Source: Smittia aterrima (Eukaryota; Arthropoda; Insecta; Diptera; Chironomidae). From it: DNA of 64,000 nt. This document shows, one piece after another, positions 13,375 through 23,285 of this stretch (position 1 is the stretch's first letter; each line of letters begins with the position of its first letter). Below the pieces are notes generated by a model. The model saw only the letters and a program-made list of their open reading frames with translations. It made no database searches and was not told the origin of the DNA. The translations under genes were made by a program, and so were the position numbers. The stretch is from NCBI GenBank assembly GCA_033063855.1, contig CP093829.1:15779537-15843536 (forward strand), read 5' to 3'.

Positions 13375-14200
13375 TTTTCTTAACGTAACTTTTGTTGAAC
13401 TTAAACTTGAACTTCCTTACTAGGCGCCTAATCACTGCATTCAGAAAAAACCGGGTGATTTGTTTTTATGTTTCTTGTTACCGGTCAGAAAAGACGTTTT
13501 ATCAGCTTGAAGTGAAAACAGAAACTGATCGACGAGAAGAGTGAAATTAAATAATTTTTTTTAAATCTGAGAGAGACGCGTTTGTAAATGTTATCAGCCG
13601 ATGAGAACCTGATCAATCGAAATGACTTTCAAGCAAATGTGAGAGTGTGGTCGCAGTCATTTCAAAAACAAACAGCTCGTATTTCACTAAAATTTAATTA
13701 ATTAAACTTTCCGCAGAATATCTACGCAGTTGAGAAAGTCGAAAGTTGACTTTCAACATTTGACAACAGTCAACATTGCGAGAAGGTCACTTGACTCTTT
13801 AGTCAAGTCTTTCAGCATCAATCATTCGCAATTAGAGAAAAGAGAAATATTTCAAATTTTCTCAAATTACTCGTAAACTTTATAAAAGCGAATCGGTATT
13901 TTCGAATGATTTTCTAGCTATAGAATTCAATTTCTATCGAATTTCTAAAACAATTTATCGTAAAAGGTTTCTTGACAATATATTTTGATTACACTCGGCG
14001 AGAGAGGTATAGCCTGAGGTATCATTTAGCGATGACTTTAACTTTTTAAATTTTCTTTACCACCTCGGGATGAAGCTTTTATATTCCCTTTATATGTACC
14101 TTAAATTTAAGGATAAACTGGAAAGAAATCTATTTGAAATTTAGTTAAAATATCGATGAGATGAAAAACAAATTTCTATTATCTTGCTTCTGGGTTTTTT
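13375..14200. other. Intergenic, 5' flank of branching-enzyme gene
   Basis: Non-coding AT-rich sequence upstream of the AGBE ATG. It may contain the AGBE promoter and 5' UTR, but I see no motif that I can assign. No ORF with coding character on either strand. Confidence 0.4.
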
Positions 14201-14297
14201 TTATTTTAAAAATGCGTGCAGCAAATTCAGGACTTTTCTTCAAGTCAGCATTTGAAAGTGATCTGTTTCTCTCTTTATTTCGTTGTCTCTTTCAGCA

Positions 14298-14600
14298 GGA
14301 TTTTCACATTGGTCATTTGGACAGTACTCGTGAAATAGAAATTCATTTATTAAAGAAAATAAGGAATTTCAACCAAAAATCATAATCTGTGCTAAAGAAG
14401 AGATCATCGACAAATCGAAGTTTTTGTGGGTACCTAAATGAAAAATGATTTGAAGCCTCTTTTACAACATTGCAAAGACTTATTTACCGTTCAAGATATG
14501 GTCAGCCTCTGAAAAAGTTCTGGTCCTCTATCTTTCTTTCAGTAGGCTTTTCACATTGTCACATTGGTCATTTGGACAGTACACGTGCAGTGATAGAACA
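14298..14600. repeat. Direct repeat pair, about 255 bp apart
   Basis: The 23-bp string CACATTGGTCATTTGGACAG plus TAC occurs at 14305-14327 and again at 14560-14582. Both are preceded by a related T-rich, CTTTCAG-containing stretch and followed by a CGTG. This suggests an old local duplication of an ~80-bp segment, perhaps part of a degraded element. Confidence 0.55.
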
Positions 14601-14753
14601 GATACATGTATATTTCAAATACACAAATTAAAGCATTAAGATGAATGAAAAAAGGCTTTTTCATCGATGCTGATTTGAAAAAAAATATTCTGCTTTAAAT
14701 AACTGAGTAAATAATTTATATTTCTCCTGCAATCTAGATGGATAAAATGGAAC

Positions 14754-14921
14754 AGACTGGAAATCCCAGAATACCGGGAGTTGCTTGCTAGAGCCAGAGA
14801 TTTCAAAACAAAAGCAGCCTTCATATGGTCAGCGGATGGGAAGATCTTCATCAAGAAAGAAGACACCTCGAAGGCAATCGTCATCAAAACGGAGAGGCAA
14901 CTCGTAGAAATATTTCAATGA
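14754..14921 (+). pseudogene. Remnant of retrotransposon ORF1 (FP-type C-terminal domain)
   Basis: A 55-codon open stretch ending in TGA at 14919 reads RLEIPEYRELLARARDF..., then AFIWSADGKIFIKKED and a final KTERQLVEIF. This is the pattern of the zinc-finger-linked FP_C-like C-terminus found in ORF1 proteins of many insect non-LTR retrotransposons (arms ending in an aromatic-rich W..G.IF.+++D strand pair). No start or upstream ORF1 remains. A retroelement-like tail lies downstream at about 15530-15600 and may belong to the same remnant. The assignment rests on recalled family pattern, not a search. Confidence 0.5.
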
Positions 14922-15296
14922 AGCGGTGAAGTATATTTTTGTTCTTTGACCATCAGCGAAAATATTTCGCTTTCTTGACTCCGAACTTGCGGAGTTAACA
15001 AGTAAATTTTATTTTTATATTACACTTACATTTAAGAAAGTATAATTTACGTTTTGGAATTAAATAAGCAAGCTTCCCATGATAATCGAACTGACAAACA
15101 TATAACTGAGTAAACGAGAAATCTGTGTCTTATATATCTAATGAAATCTTTTAAAAAATGACTAAATGAACAGTTAACTCTCATCAAATGTGATTAGATT
15201 GGGTCGCCGTTTAAACTGAAATTAATTATATCAAAATTTAAAATCCAAAGATAGCTACAATTAAACTGTGTAAAAAAAAAATCAAAACTAATAATA

Positions 15297-15500
15297 AATC
15301 CTTTTAAAGGAAATTTAGAAAATGTAGAAAAACAATTTTTTAGTCTGAAAAAAGTATATTTTGTAAACCTTAAGGAAAAAAATATTAAAAATAGCAAGAA
15401 TTCATTTAAAAGGAAATCTAGAAAATCAATAAATAATTTTTTTAAATCTGAATTGTAAGAAAAAATATATTTTGTAACCGATAAGGAAAATTAAGAAAAA
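15297..15500. repeat. Imperfect tandem duplication, about 105-bp period
   Basis: Two adjacent AT-rich copies (about 15297-15385 and 15401-15500) share a TTTAAAGGAAAT start, a TAGAAAAT block, a TATATTTTGTAA block and an AAGGAAAA end in the same order. No coding potential. It looks like a simple local duplication. Confidence 0.5.
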
Positions 15501-15529
15501 AGTTGTAAACCATGTACCAATTCCTGTTA

Positions 15530-15600
15530 TCTGACGCCACTACAAGCAAACCATGTTGGGGTAAGCTTAATGGCTGAAATAAAGTACTTAAAAAAAAAAT
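15530..15600 (+). mobile_element. Possible 3' tail of a non-LTR element
   Basis: The sequence TAAGCTTAATGGCTGAAATA runs into AAGTACTT and an A10 tract. A short GC-richer stretch with a terminal 'GGCTGAAATAAA' and poly(A) is how many insect non-LTR elements end. The element body is not recognisable here, apart from the ORF1-like remnant at 14754-14921. Low certainty. Confidence 0.3.
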
Positions 15601-16084
15601 ATGTACAGAATCGTTATTCTAAGATAGATTTTAAACTTCGCATTTCTCGAGCGCCAAACTAAGTCGTAACTCTTAAAATCTTTCAGTTCAAGTTTGAAGT
15701 CATTTTCCCAGGAAGCAAAACCTCCAAACATCAAGTACAGATGCTCTTGAATTTTCTATTTCTTTAAGAACATTCATTAACCGATATTTAGCTACAAAGA
15801 ATAAATTATTATTTTGAATCCACAAAAGCGTTTTTTTCGTCGTAAGACTTTTCTTCCGCTACAAAAACTTTATTCAAATAGTTTTCATTAATAATTCTAC
15901 TAATGTACTCTTGATCCATTTTCTATCGAGTCATTTTACGTTTAATTTAATTAATAATTAATTCGTTTTGAATTCAGTTTCATTTCGAATTACTAACACT
16001 TCATTACTTTCTCTGATTACGAGTGAACGTGCATTAAATTGAATATTTACGAGTCCTGGAAAATAATTTACTTTATATTCATAC

Positions 16085-17048
16085 ATTAAATTCGAAGGGA
16101 GAACTTTGAAGACAAATAAGTCGAGCATAATCATTTTGATTGTTTCGATTTCCGTTGTCATATTTATTGCTTGGATGCAATTCGTGAGTGCAAGTATACA
16201 TACGTTTGATTCAGGAATTCAACCGAGTATCGAAGTCAACCGTTCATCGTAATTTGTGCAATCATTTTCAACTTTATGAAGAGGAAAAACATTGAAAAGT
16301 TTCTTTCGTTGATGCATAAATTCGATGATTTATGTATTCAACTCGATGTTCCTCCTTTTATTTGGATTGAATGGATCAACGAATTAATTTGGTCATCACG
16401 GCATTTTTCGCGTACATGCTTCTTGCTGTTTTCTCCCCAGCTCTGTCGCTTCAATTCATCATTAGCGTTCAAAGTATCAACAAAAGATTATCGATACTAG
16501 CGAACAATGTCAAAAAAAATTTACTGGAAGATTGTGGGGTATTTGTCATAAAGTTATCAAAGAAGGATAAAAATTTAAGGAGTCTAGCAAAGCTTCACGA
16601 TATTCTCGCAGATGCAATTGATGAGATTAACAAAGTATTTTCTAAACAGGTGAAAAAAACTTTCTAATGTAAGAACTTAAAATTTAATTTAAATGCACTT
16701 AAGATGATTGCAGTCTACTTACCAGCTTTGCTCATGGAAATCTACTCGATCTATTACACGATTCGAATTGTGGCTTTTAAATTATCTGTAATGTACTATA
16801 CGATAATCGAATTATGCTCCAACGATTGTTTTGCCGTCTTTAATCGCAATTTATGTTGCATCTGAAGTCACCAGAAGAAGAAAAATAGAGAGCAATCTAA
16901 TCGGAAAATATTCGAACGATTGCGAGGACATTTCAAATTTGTTGAAGGTAAAAGTTTTTATGACTGCAAGTTGCAACTTGAAATTAAAATATTTAATCTT
17001 CAGGTAAACTATTTGATTACAATAATTAACTCTCTTGAAATAAAATTC
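16085..17048 (+). pseudogene. Gustatory receptor gene, frameshifted and split by insertions
   Basis: Fragments of a seven-transmembrane insect gustatory receptor lie in order on the plus strand. There is a membrane helix at 16115-16180 (IIILIVSISVVIFIAWMQF), an intracellular-loop segment NIEKFLSLMHKFDDLCIQL (16285-16341), then a further helix and the motif LHDILADAIDEINKVFSKQ, which ends at donor 16650. Next come an exon from 16714 to 16947 (YLPALLMEIYSIYYTIRIV, later RRRKIESNL) and the start of the last exon at 17004 (VNYLITIINSLEIKF). At least three reading-frame changes separate these pieces, and the final GFF.ID/TYhhh exon is cut off by the retrotransposon. Sequence matching the exon's far end reappears at 25340-25416. 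Family assignment from motifs; clearly non-functional as it stands. Confidence 0.72.
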
Positions 17049-18206
17049 AAGTAAATAAGAACAAAAGCTTTTCAAAAAAGCCGACAGTCTGCGATGTTGG
17101 ACCACTCTCACAATATCAGGCTCCTGGTATATCTGATAGAGCTCATTGTTGAAGCGACTTCTGTAGCTTCCATCGTTTAGTTTAATTGGTCCAAGTATTG
17201 TCCTCAGTATTCTTCTCTCAAAAACAGCAAGTCCCTCCTCATCCTCTTTTGTTGTGTTCCAGGATTCGGCTCCATAAATTGCCACTGGGCGAATTAGGGT
17301 CTTGTAGAGGGTGAACTTGGCTTTTCTTGATACATTTCGTGCTGTGAGTATGTGCCTTATGCCATATTGGGCTCTCAAGGCTGACGTGATTCTTCTTTTT
17401 ATCTCTAAGCTAGTGTTGAACTTGTCGTCAATAAAAACTCCTAGATAAGTAAACTCCGTTACTACTTCGAACTTCTTATCCCCGACAACAAGCTGGTCTC
17501 CAATCAATTCCTTTGTCCTCGAGGATGGGCATACCACGAGGAGTTTGGTCTTGCTTTCATTAATATGGAGTCCGATTCTGTTTGCTTCCTTCTCCAGCTT
17601 CGAGTAACTGTCCGTGATAGACCTGATGTTACGTCCAATAATGTCAATGTCGTCTGCAAATCCATGTAATTGAGTAGACTTTGTGAAGGTTGAGCCAGTT
17701 GTTTCGACTCTTGATCTCCTCACTGCCCCTTCCAGCGCTATGTTGAACAGCTTTGTGGATAAGCCGTCGCCTTGCCGTAGTCCAACTTTGGTTTTAAAAG
17801 GTTGCGAGAGAGTCCCTTGCACCTTTACACAGCACGACACTTCTTGCAGAGTTGCTTTGAGCAATCTGATGAGTTTGTATGGGAAACCGTATTGAACCAT
17901 GATGCCCCATAGCTCTTCCCTCTTGATTGTGTCGTATGCTGCCTTGAAGTCGATGAACAAGTTTAAAGTTTCCTTGTTCCTTGCGTAACTCTTCTGGACT
18001 ATCTGGCGTAGACAGAAAATTTGGTCTGTCGTAGACATTCCACATCTGAATCCGGCTTGGTAGGGTTGGATGAAATCTTCGACTAAAGGTTCGAGTCTTG
18101 CAGAAAGCACGTTCGAGAGAATTTTATATGCTGTAGGTAGGAGTGATATCCCCCGATAGTTTTCTTTTCTTTCTTGTATAGCGGGCATATGACACCCGTT
18201 GTCCAT
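16851..18206 (-). pseudogene. Reverse transcriptase domain, 3' half of the retrotransposon ORF
   Basis: This is the longest open stretch of the retrotransposon. Fingers and palm motifs are in order: GISLLPTAYKILSN, IQPYQAGFRCGMSTTDQIF, FIDFKAAYDTI, GLRQGDGLSTKLFN, FADDIDIIGRN (catalytic Asp pair as FADD), LGLHINESKTK-type, TEFTYLGVFI, then the thumb/linker with RRILRTILGPI and NNELYQIYQEPDIVRVVQHRRL. True homology ends near 17087; the residues encoded below that position are read from receptor-gene flank. The frame changes at about 18170 relative to the upstream coding. No intact full-length polyprotein can be read. Confidence 0.85.
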
Positions 18207-18853
18207 TCCTGAGGTAAGGTTTCTTCACTCCAAATGCGCAGGATCAATTTGTGAATCGCTTCCACCATGCGTGCTCCACCAGTTTTGAACAATTCTCCTG
18301 GGAGATTGTCATCACCGGCTGCTTTATTATTCTTGAGCTTCTTGATCGCTGCTTCTACCTCACTTCGAGTTGGTGACGCTACTACCTTTCCGTCATCACT
18401 CTCGTACTGCTGCCTGCTTTCTGTGTCTTCTTCCTCCGCTCCTGCATTGAGAAGATCGTCGAAATACTCACGCCATCTTTCTAGGACTCCATTTATTTCG
18501 CAGACTAGGTCTCCGTTCTTCTTCCTACACATTGCAGTTCCTGGTTGGAATCCTTTCTTTGCTGCATTCACCGCTTGGTAAAACCTCCTGGTGTCGTTTC
18601 TGTTGTGTAGATACTCGATGTCCGCAATTTTCTGCTGGTCAAATTGCTGTTTCTTCTTGGCAAGTAATTTCTTCTTCTCTCTTTGCAGGGCTTTGGTTCT
18701 CTCTGTTCTTCTTCTCGATGCACTTCCTTCTGCCCTTCTCGCTTCGATCACTGCTTCGACTGCTTGTTTGCATTCTTCGTCGAACCATTCGTTGCGTACC
18801 GGCTGTTTGTATCCCAAGACCTCCGTCCGTCCGTCTGTTCGCTTTTGGAACAC
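18083..18853 (-). pseudogene. Retrotransposon ORF segment between endonuclease and RT
   Basis: Linker and start of the RT domain in the frame upstream of the ~18170 frameshift. There is a basic helical region rich in R, K, E and Q (RRAEGSASRRRTERTKALQR), then NRNDTRRFYQAVNAAKKGF, LERWREYFDDLLNA, EVEAAIKKLKNNKAAGDDNL and LPQEWTTGVICPLYKKE, all standard landmarks of the non-LTR RT N-terminus. It merges at its 5' side with the minisatellite-encoded repeat peptide. Confidence 0.8.
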
Positions 18854-18868
18854 GTGGAAAATGAAACA

Positions 18869-19167
18869 CGTGGTAGTTGGTGGTAGTTAATGGTAGTTGG
18901 TGGTGGTAGTTGATGGTAGTTGGTGGTAGTTGATGGTAGTTGGTGGTAGTCGATGGTAGTTGGTGGTAGGTTGATGGTAGTTGATGGTAGTTGATGGTAG
19001 TTGATGGTAGTTGATGGTAGTTGATGGTAGTTGATGGTAGTTGATGGTAGTTGATGGTAGTTGATGGTAGTTGATGGTAGTTGATGGTAGTTGATGGTAG
19101 TTGATGGTAGTTGATGGTAGTTGATGGTAGTTGATGGTAGTTGATGGTAGTTGATGGTAGTTGATGG
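18869..19167 (-). repeat. 10-bp minisatellite TTGATGGTAG inside retrotransposon ORF
   Basis: About 20 nearly perfect TTGATGGTAG units run from about 18969 to 19165. A more variable run on the 3' side (18869-18968) has TTGGTGGTAG and TTGATGGTAG units. Because the unit is 10 bp, three units make 30 bp, and all reading frames stay open as a 10-residue repeat (YHQLPSTTIN on the minus strand). It sits where the second half of the endonuclease should be, directly after IGREKLFQRMIG. Confidence 0.95.
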
Positions 19168-19169
19168 CC

Positions 19170-19526
19170 AATCATTCGTTGGAACAATTTTTCACGTCCA
19201 ATCTGTGCATTAAAATCGCCAATGACGATTTTTATGTCGTTTCGTGGGCATTCGTTATAAGTTTTCACTAGTTTGGCGTAGAAAGTGTCCTTTTCCTCTT
19301 CTGGTCTTCCGTTGTGTGGCGCGTGCACATTGATGATGGAGTATTTGAAAAACTTTCCGCGAATGCGTAGCACACAAAGTTTCTCATTTACTGGAGTCCA
19401 ACCAACAATGCTCCCTTTCCATCTAGCGTCCACTAGGAACCCAGTTCCGAAACTTCCTCCTTTTTTGCTGCCGCTACTCAGCACCATGAACCCATTGCTT
19501 TCTATCACTTTTTGTCAGCTCCATCT
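19170..19526 (-). pseudogene. Endonuclease middle fragment of the retrotransposon
   Basis: Minus-strand coding for the central part of an apurinic-type endonuclease: GFMVLSSGSKKGGSFGTGFL, VDARWKGSIVGWTPVNEKLC, IINVHAPHNGRPEEEKD and IVIGDFNAQIGRE. An in-frame TGA lies just upstream (19512-19514). The later catalytic SDH-type motif is absent because the minisatellite follows. It joins by homology to the segment at 24895-25014 across the hAT-like insertion. Confidence 0.8.
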
Positions 19527-19634
19527 GTTCTCTTCAAGAGACTCATTCTTGGGTCTTGGTTCTTGGGAATTGTACAAGACTCAGCTGGTCTTGATCTTGG
19601 GTCAGTCTTGGGGGGGGTAAGTCTTGTACAAGAC

Positions 19635-20144
19635 CAATAATAATAAGAATTGGCTTGATGTGAAATTCTGTCCTTCTTTCTGTCCTTCTTTCTGTGGCGT
19701 GACGCTCGACTTTAGCGCAACTGGCGGCGAAAAAATGAACTAAGCGTCGTTGTGCATGAACCAAAAACTTCGGAAAACTTTGGGAAAACTTTGGGAAAAC
19801 TCGGGAAAATTCCGGGAAAACTTTGGGAAAACTTCGGAAAACTCGGGAAAATTTCGGGAAAACTTCGGGAAAAGTCGGGAAAATTTTGGGAAAACTTCGG
19901 GAAAACTCGAGAAAACTTTGGGAAAACTCGGGAAAACTTTGGGAAAACTTCGGAAAACTCGGGAAAATTTCGGGAAAACTTCGGGAAAAGTCGGGAAAAC
20001 TTTGGGAACACTTTGAGAAAATTTCGGGAAACTTCCGGAAAAGTCGGGAAAACTTCGGAAAACTCGAGAAAATTTCGGGAAAATTTCGGGAAAACTCGAA
20101 GAGATTCGTCTCGACGGGCGGCAAAGCCGCCCAGGGTAAACTAG
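19635..20144 (+). mobile_element. Helitron-like non-autonomous repeat, copy 1
   Basis: The 3' end has a perfect hairpin GGGCGGCAAAGCCGCCC at 20116-20132, then AGGGTAAA and CTAG at 20141-20144 followed by T. This is the hairpin-plus-CTRR terminus typical of Helitrons, which insert between A and T. The first ~125 bp (19635-19760) and last 50 bp (20095-20144) match, in inverted orientation, 26068-26186 and 25425-25473 of copy 2. The middle is a GGGAAAACTT-type minisatellite. I cannot fix the 5' terminus: no convincing TC start is visible. Confidence 0.55.
19757..20098 (+). repeat. Minisatellite of GGGAAAACTT/CGGGAAAACT units
   Basis: About 30 degenerate 10-12-bp units of the form (T/C)(C/G)GGGAAAA(C/T)T. 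Both strands stay open and give periodic peptides (GKTSENSGKFRENF-like on plus, FPEFSRVFPKF-like on minus). These are an artefact of the repeat, not genes. It occupies the middle of the Helitron-like copy 1; copy 2 has unrelated sequence in its middle. Confidence 0.9.
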
Positions 20145-21502
20145 TACTTTTATAAATATGCGAATCTGAAGCTATTTTCAAGTAAACTTGAGAATTAATA
20201 GAAAAAGCTTTGTCTGTCATTAATCGTTTCGAGCTTTGGAGTCAAGAAATCGTTCCAGCTATTGAAGAAACGCTTCAAATCCTCGTTGTAACAAAATGAC
20301 AATGGATCAAATCAGCAAAGGTGATGCGAATTTGCTCACAGCCGAAGGAGCTTTCGAATTTCTCTTCGAAGAACTTGAACGAATTGACACTTATTTGAGC
20401 CAGGAACTAATGATTCAACTTAAAGATATCAAAACGCCGTCAGAAAAATATCGTCTGCTTGTTGAAGTTTCTCCAAAATCCTGAATCATTAAATGAGCAA
20501 TCCTTTTTTGCAATGATTCCCAAAAAAGAAATCTTTGCTCTGGTATCAGATATATGAAAGAAAAAATTTAATGAGCAGTCGGTAGAAACAGTCGCTGGAG
20601 AAACCACAAGCGAGGAGCTCTCACTTGAATCTCGACTTGGGGCTGCTATCATGAAGCGCACTTCTTCAGCAGCTACATCAAAATTGGTTTCAAACGACAA
20701 GAAGCTGAAGCTTGCTTATGAAAACTTTATGACGACTAATACGAGGGGAGGTTGAAAAATAAGGTTCTTTTGTATAAAAACGAATAGATACACGGTTAAG
20801 AGTATTTTATGTTTAAAGTACGTCTCAATATAGGGCACTAAACATTGTCAGAACTGAGATTAAGATTTTTGTTCTGTCCCTACAGATCGATTTCTAAAGG
20901 TCTCTAAAATTGCTCACAATGGCAGACATGGCTTCCTAATTAGATCAAAATGTTTATCCAACGAGTTAATATTTGCACTTAGAGAGTTTTAAACAATCAC
21001 GAAAGGTCATGTCTTTAAAATAAAAAATAATTCAAAGCAGCTTGCACATTATATTGAAAATACTACGCATCGAAAATTTCATGTTGCTTCAGTAGAAATA
21101 TCTGACAGAGTTCAATTTTTTTCCTTTTGTATTCATATAAGTTTTTCATGTTTCGCTTTATCAACCTTTTTGATTTTTCTCCCACGAAAACTCTAGTTAG
21201 TTCTCTACATTTTTGAAGAAAATCATTTATTGTAAAATGTGTTGTTTTTGAAATATGAGAATGTTTGCCTCTTCTGGCCTATGTGCTCAATCTGAGCTTT
21301 CTTAAGAACTTTTTGTCATTTTTCATAAAAAATATTAATTTCACTTTATTCACTTATCACTCACTATACTCACTTCCTGTAGTCCCTTGATGCTTCGTGA
21401 TGTTCCTCTTGATGTTCATTTGTCCTTCATCCGAGCCTATAAGTCCTAAAATAAAAGAAAAACATTAAAATATTACAAGTTTTAAATCAAGTTTTTACTC
21501 AC

Positions 21503-21670
21503 CTTCTGATCGTCCTGGAACTGCGCCTCCACTTCGCTCGCCTCACTCGATGATCTCTCTGCTCCTTTCGATGCTTGTCGATCCAGTCCGCTCCGCTTTT
21601 CCGCTGATTTCGTTGATTTCCCGATAAGATTCCACTCGTCGAGACTCCAAATGTTGATGCTCCTCTAGAC
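21503..21670 (-). other. Exon-like segment starting GTCTAGAGGAG
   Basis: On the minus strand a pyrimidine-rich acceptor precedes 21670, and a good donor (AAG|GTGAGT) ends the segment at 21503. In the phase shared with the segment at 23951-23997 it reads LEEHQHLESRRVESYREINE and stops after about 41 residues. In another frame it stays open throughout. The charged, low-complexity reading may be real coding or chance. It could be an alternative 3' exon for the leader at 24125-24053. Confidence 0.3.
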
Positions 21671-21710
21671 CTTTTTTATTTTTTATTTCAAATAGCTAAG
21701 GAGATTATAA

Positions 21711-22400
21711 TAGGATCAATGACTACTCACGCTCATAGCAAAATCGTGACTACTCGTGCGCCACTAGTTTTCAACTCGTAATAACAAGCTTCCCTTAGCA
21801 GCTAATTTTTTAGTTTATTTTTTTTTTGATGCTTTAATTATTTCCTTTTCTGAAACTGGCTTTAAAATTTCTGACCGTAGTATAATTAACTTTTTATAGC
21901 GTTAGCTTCAAAGCAACTTTCAAAACGTAAAAAAAAACTGAGAATCGGGTGATGCGAAAATATTTTTGAAATAAAACGTTAATTTTTTTAAACAAAAGTT
22001 TGTTTACATTGAAATTACTTTTAATTTGATTGACGATCACGAAGATATGTCACCGCCAAAGTAATTCAGGACAAACATTGAGAAAGAAAACAAAGATTGA
22101 GTTCTTTCTTAGACTAAAAGTCAAAGCCTAGTTTAAATTAACGGATTTTTCAAGTTTCGCTTCTCATTTTTTTAACGAGGCAAAAGTGGCGCACGAATAG
22201 TCAGATTTAGAGCCAACTTACGTGCTTAATTAAACTATGTTAGAGACATCGCGGGGAAATTCTGAGTATACAGAAAAATTATAAATATAGTTGTTCACCT
22301 AATTAACTCTTTTCTTGAGCGATATATTGTGAGTTAAAGCCTCCAGAAGCAATTTATGTAAAAAAAACACTAAACTGAGCGTGAGTAGTCATTGATCCTA
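21711..22400. mobile_element. MITE nested in the TA-flanked element
   Basis: Perfect 24-25-bp inverted ends (left 21711-21735, right 22376-22400; core AATGACTACTCACGCTCA) enclose 690 bp. A second, more diverged inverted pair lies inside: TGACTACTCGTGCGCCAC near 21747, and its complement with one change near 22186-22203. TA at both outer edges fits TA target duplication. There is no coding. This is the innermost level of the nested stack. Confidence 0.6.
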
Positions 22401-22559
22401 AATAGAAATTTACTTTAATTTACATTGCAGCAAAAATTTTTAATTTTTTCGCTGATTGTTGCTCTTTCAAGGCCCTCCCGCGTCGTATCTAAACATTGCG
22501 GGTTCCGGCAGCTATTCGGAAAACGTTACCACTTTTGGTGTGTCGTTTTCCTAATTATC

Positions 22560-22760
22560 TTGACCTATTCCAGGTCTGGGCCTCTTTGTTGGCGTCCCAT
22601 ACCATTTGTCTCTTCTTGTGGCTTCTTTTAGGCGTCCAAATCCTTGTCTATCCTGGATTTTAATCCTCGGCTTGGCTTCTTTTAGGCGTCCGTCTCCTTG
22701 TTGCCTTTCCTCCTTGGCCTCTTGCGTTGACCGCTTTTGTCCATGTCCCTCGCTCTCGTT
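22560..22760. repeat. Short direct repeats with basic coding on the minus strand
   Basis: GGCTTCTTTTAGGCGTCC occurs twice (near 22619 and 22674), and a related GGCCTCTTTGTTGGCGTCC lies at about 22579. The minus strand is open here and reads arginine- and lysine-rich peptide with the duplicated GRLKEA motif. This could be a decayed gag-like or transposon ORF; no family can be named. Confidence 0.4.
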
Positions 22761-22910
22761 GCCTCATGGTGAAAGTGAAGCCCTCGATGCGCAAGGTACA
22801 TTAGAGAGGTGCAGTGTCGTTGCGAGTCTCTGAGTGAAAGAATGGTCAAAAACTCTCACTTCAAAGAGGATGGTTATATCGTGCAACTCTTTGAAATTTT
22901 CTCATTTGTG

Positions 22911-23285
22911 TGTTTGCCCGGTCATTCTTCATTGTTGTTGTCCTTAGCTACAATTCCTTTTGTCTCTCTTTCTTATCATCGCACTTAGTCGAGCGTTCCA
23001 TCAAGTCAGCAGACGATGATGATTCTGAGTTACTGGCTTGTGGATCACTGTATTCTTCAATTCACGGAATCACTATGATGCAGCCTCGAAACAGCACCAT
23101 CAATGAGCTTTCTGAATTTACTTGTCTGTTTTTCATTTGACATCGAGTTTCGGGTCTTGAATTGGTGGCATTTGAAGTTGAATTGAACAAAAAAAATAAA
23201 AAAATAAAAATATGTTTGCCCGGTCGTTCTTCATTGTTGTTGTCCTTATCTACAATTCCTTTGTCTCTCTTATCGTCGCACTCTT
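22911..23285. repeat. Duplicated 70-75-bp segment
   Basis: TGTTTGCCCGGTCATTCTTC at 22911 and TGTTTGCCCGGTCGTTCTTC at 23213 begin two copies of a ~70-bp stretch (CATTGTTGTTGTCCTTA..CTACAATTCC, then CTCTCTT and TCGCAC). They are 302 bp apart with few differences, so this is a recent local duplication inside the TA-flanked element. Confidence 0.7.

Noticed and set aside
19712..20220. Several 60-225-codon open frames on both strands
   Set aside because: They are translations of the GGGAAAACTT minisatellite and flanks; periodic composition, no start context, no domain.
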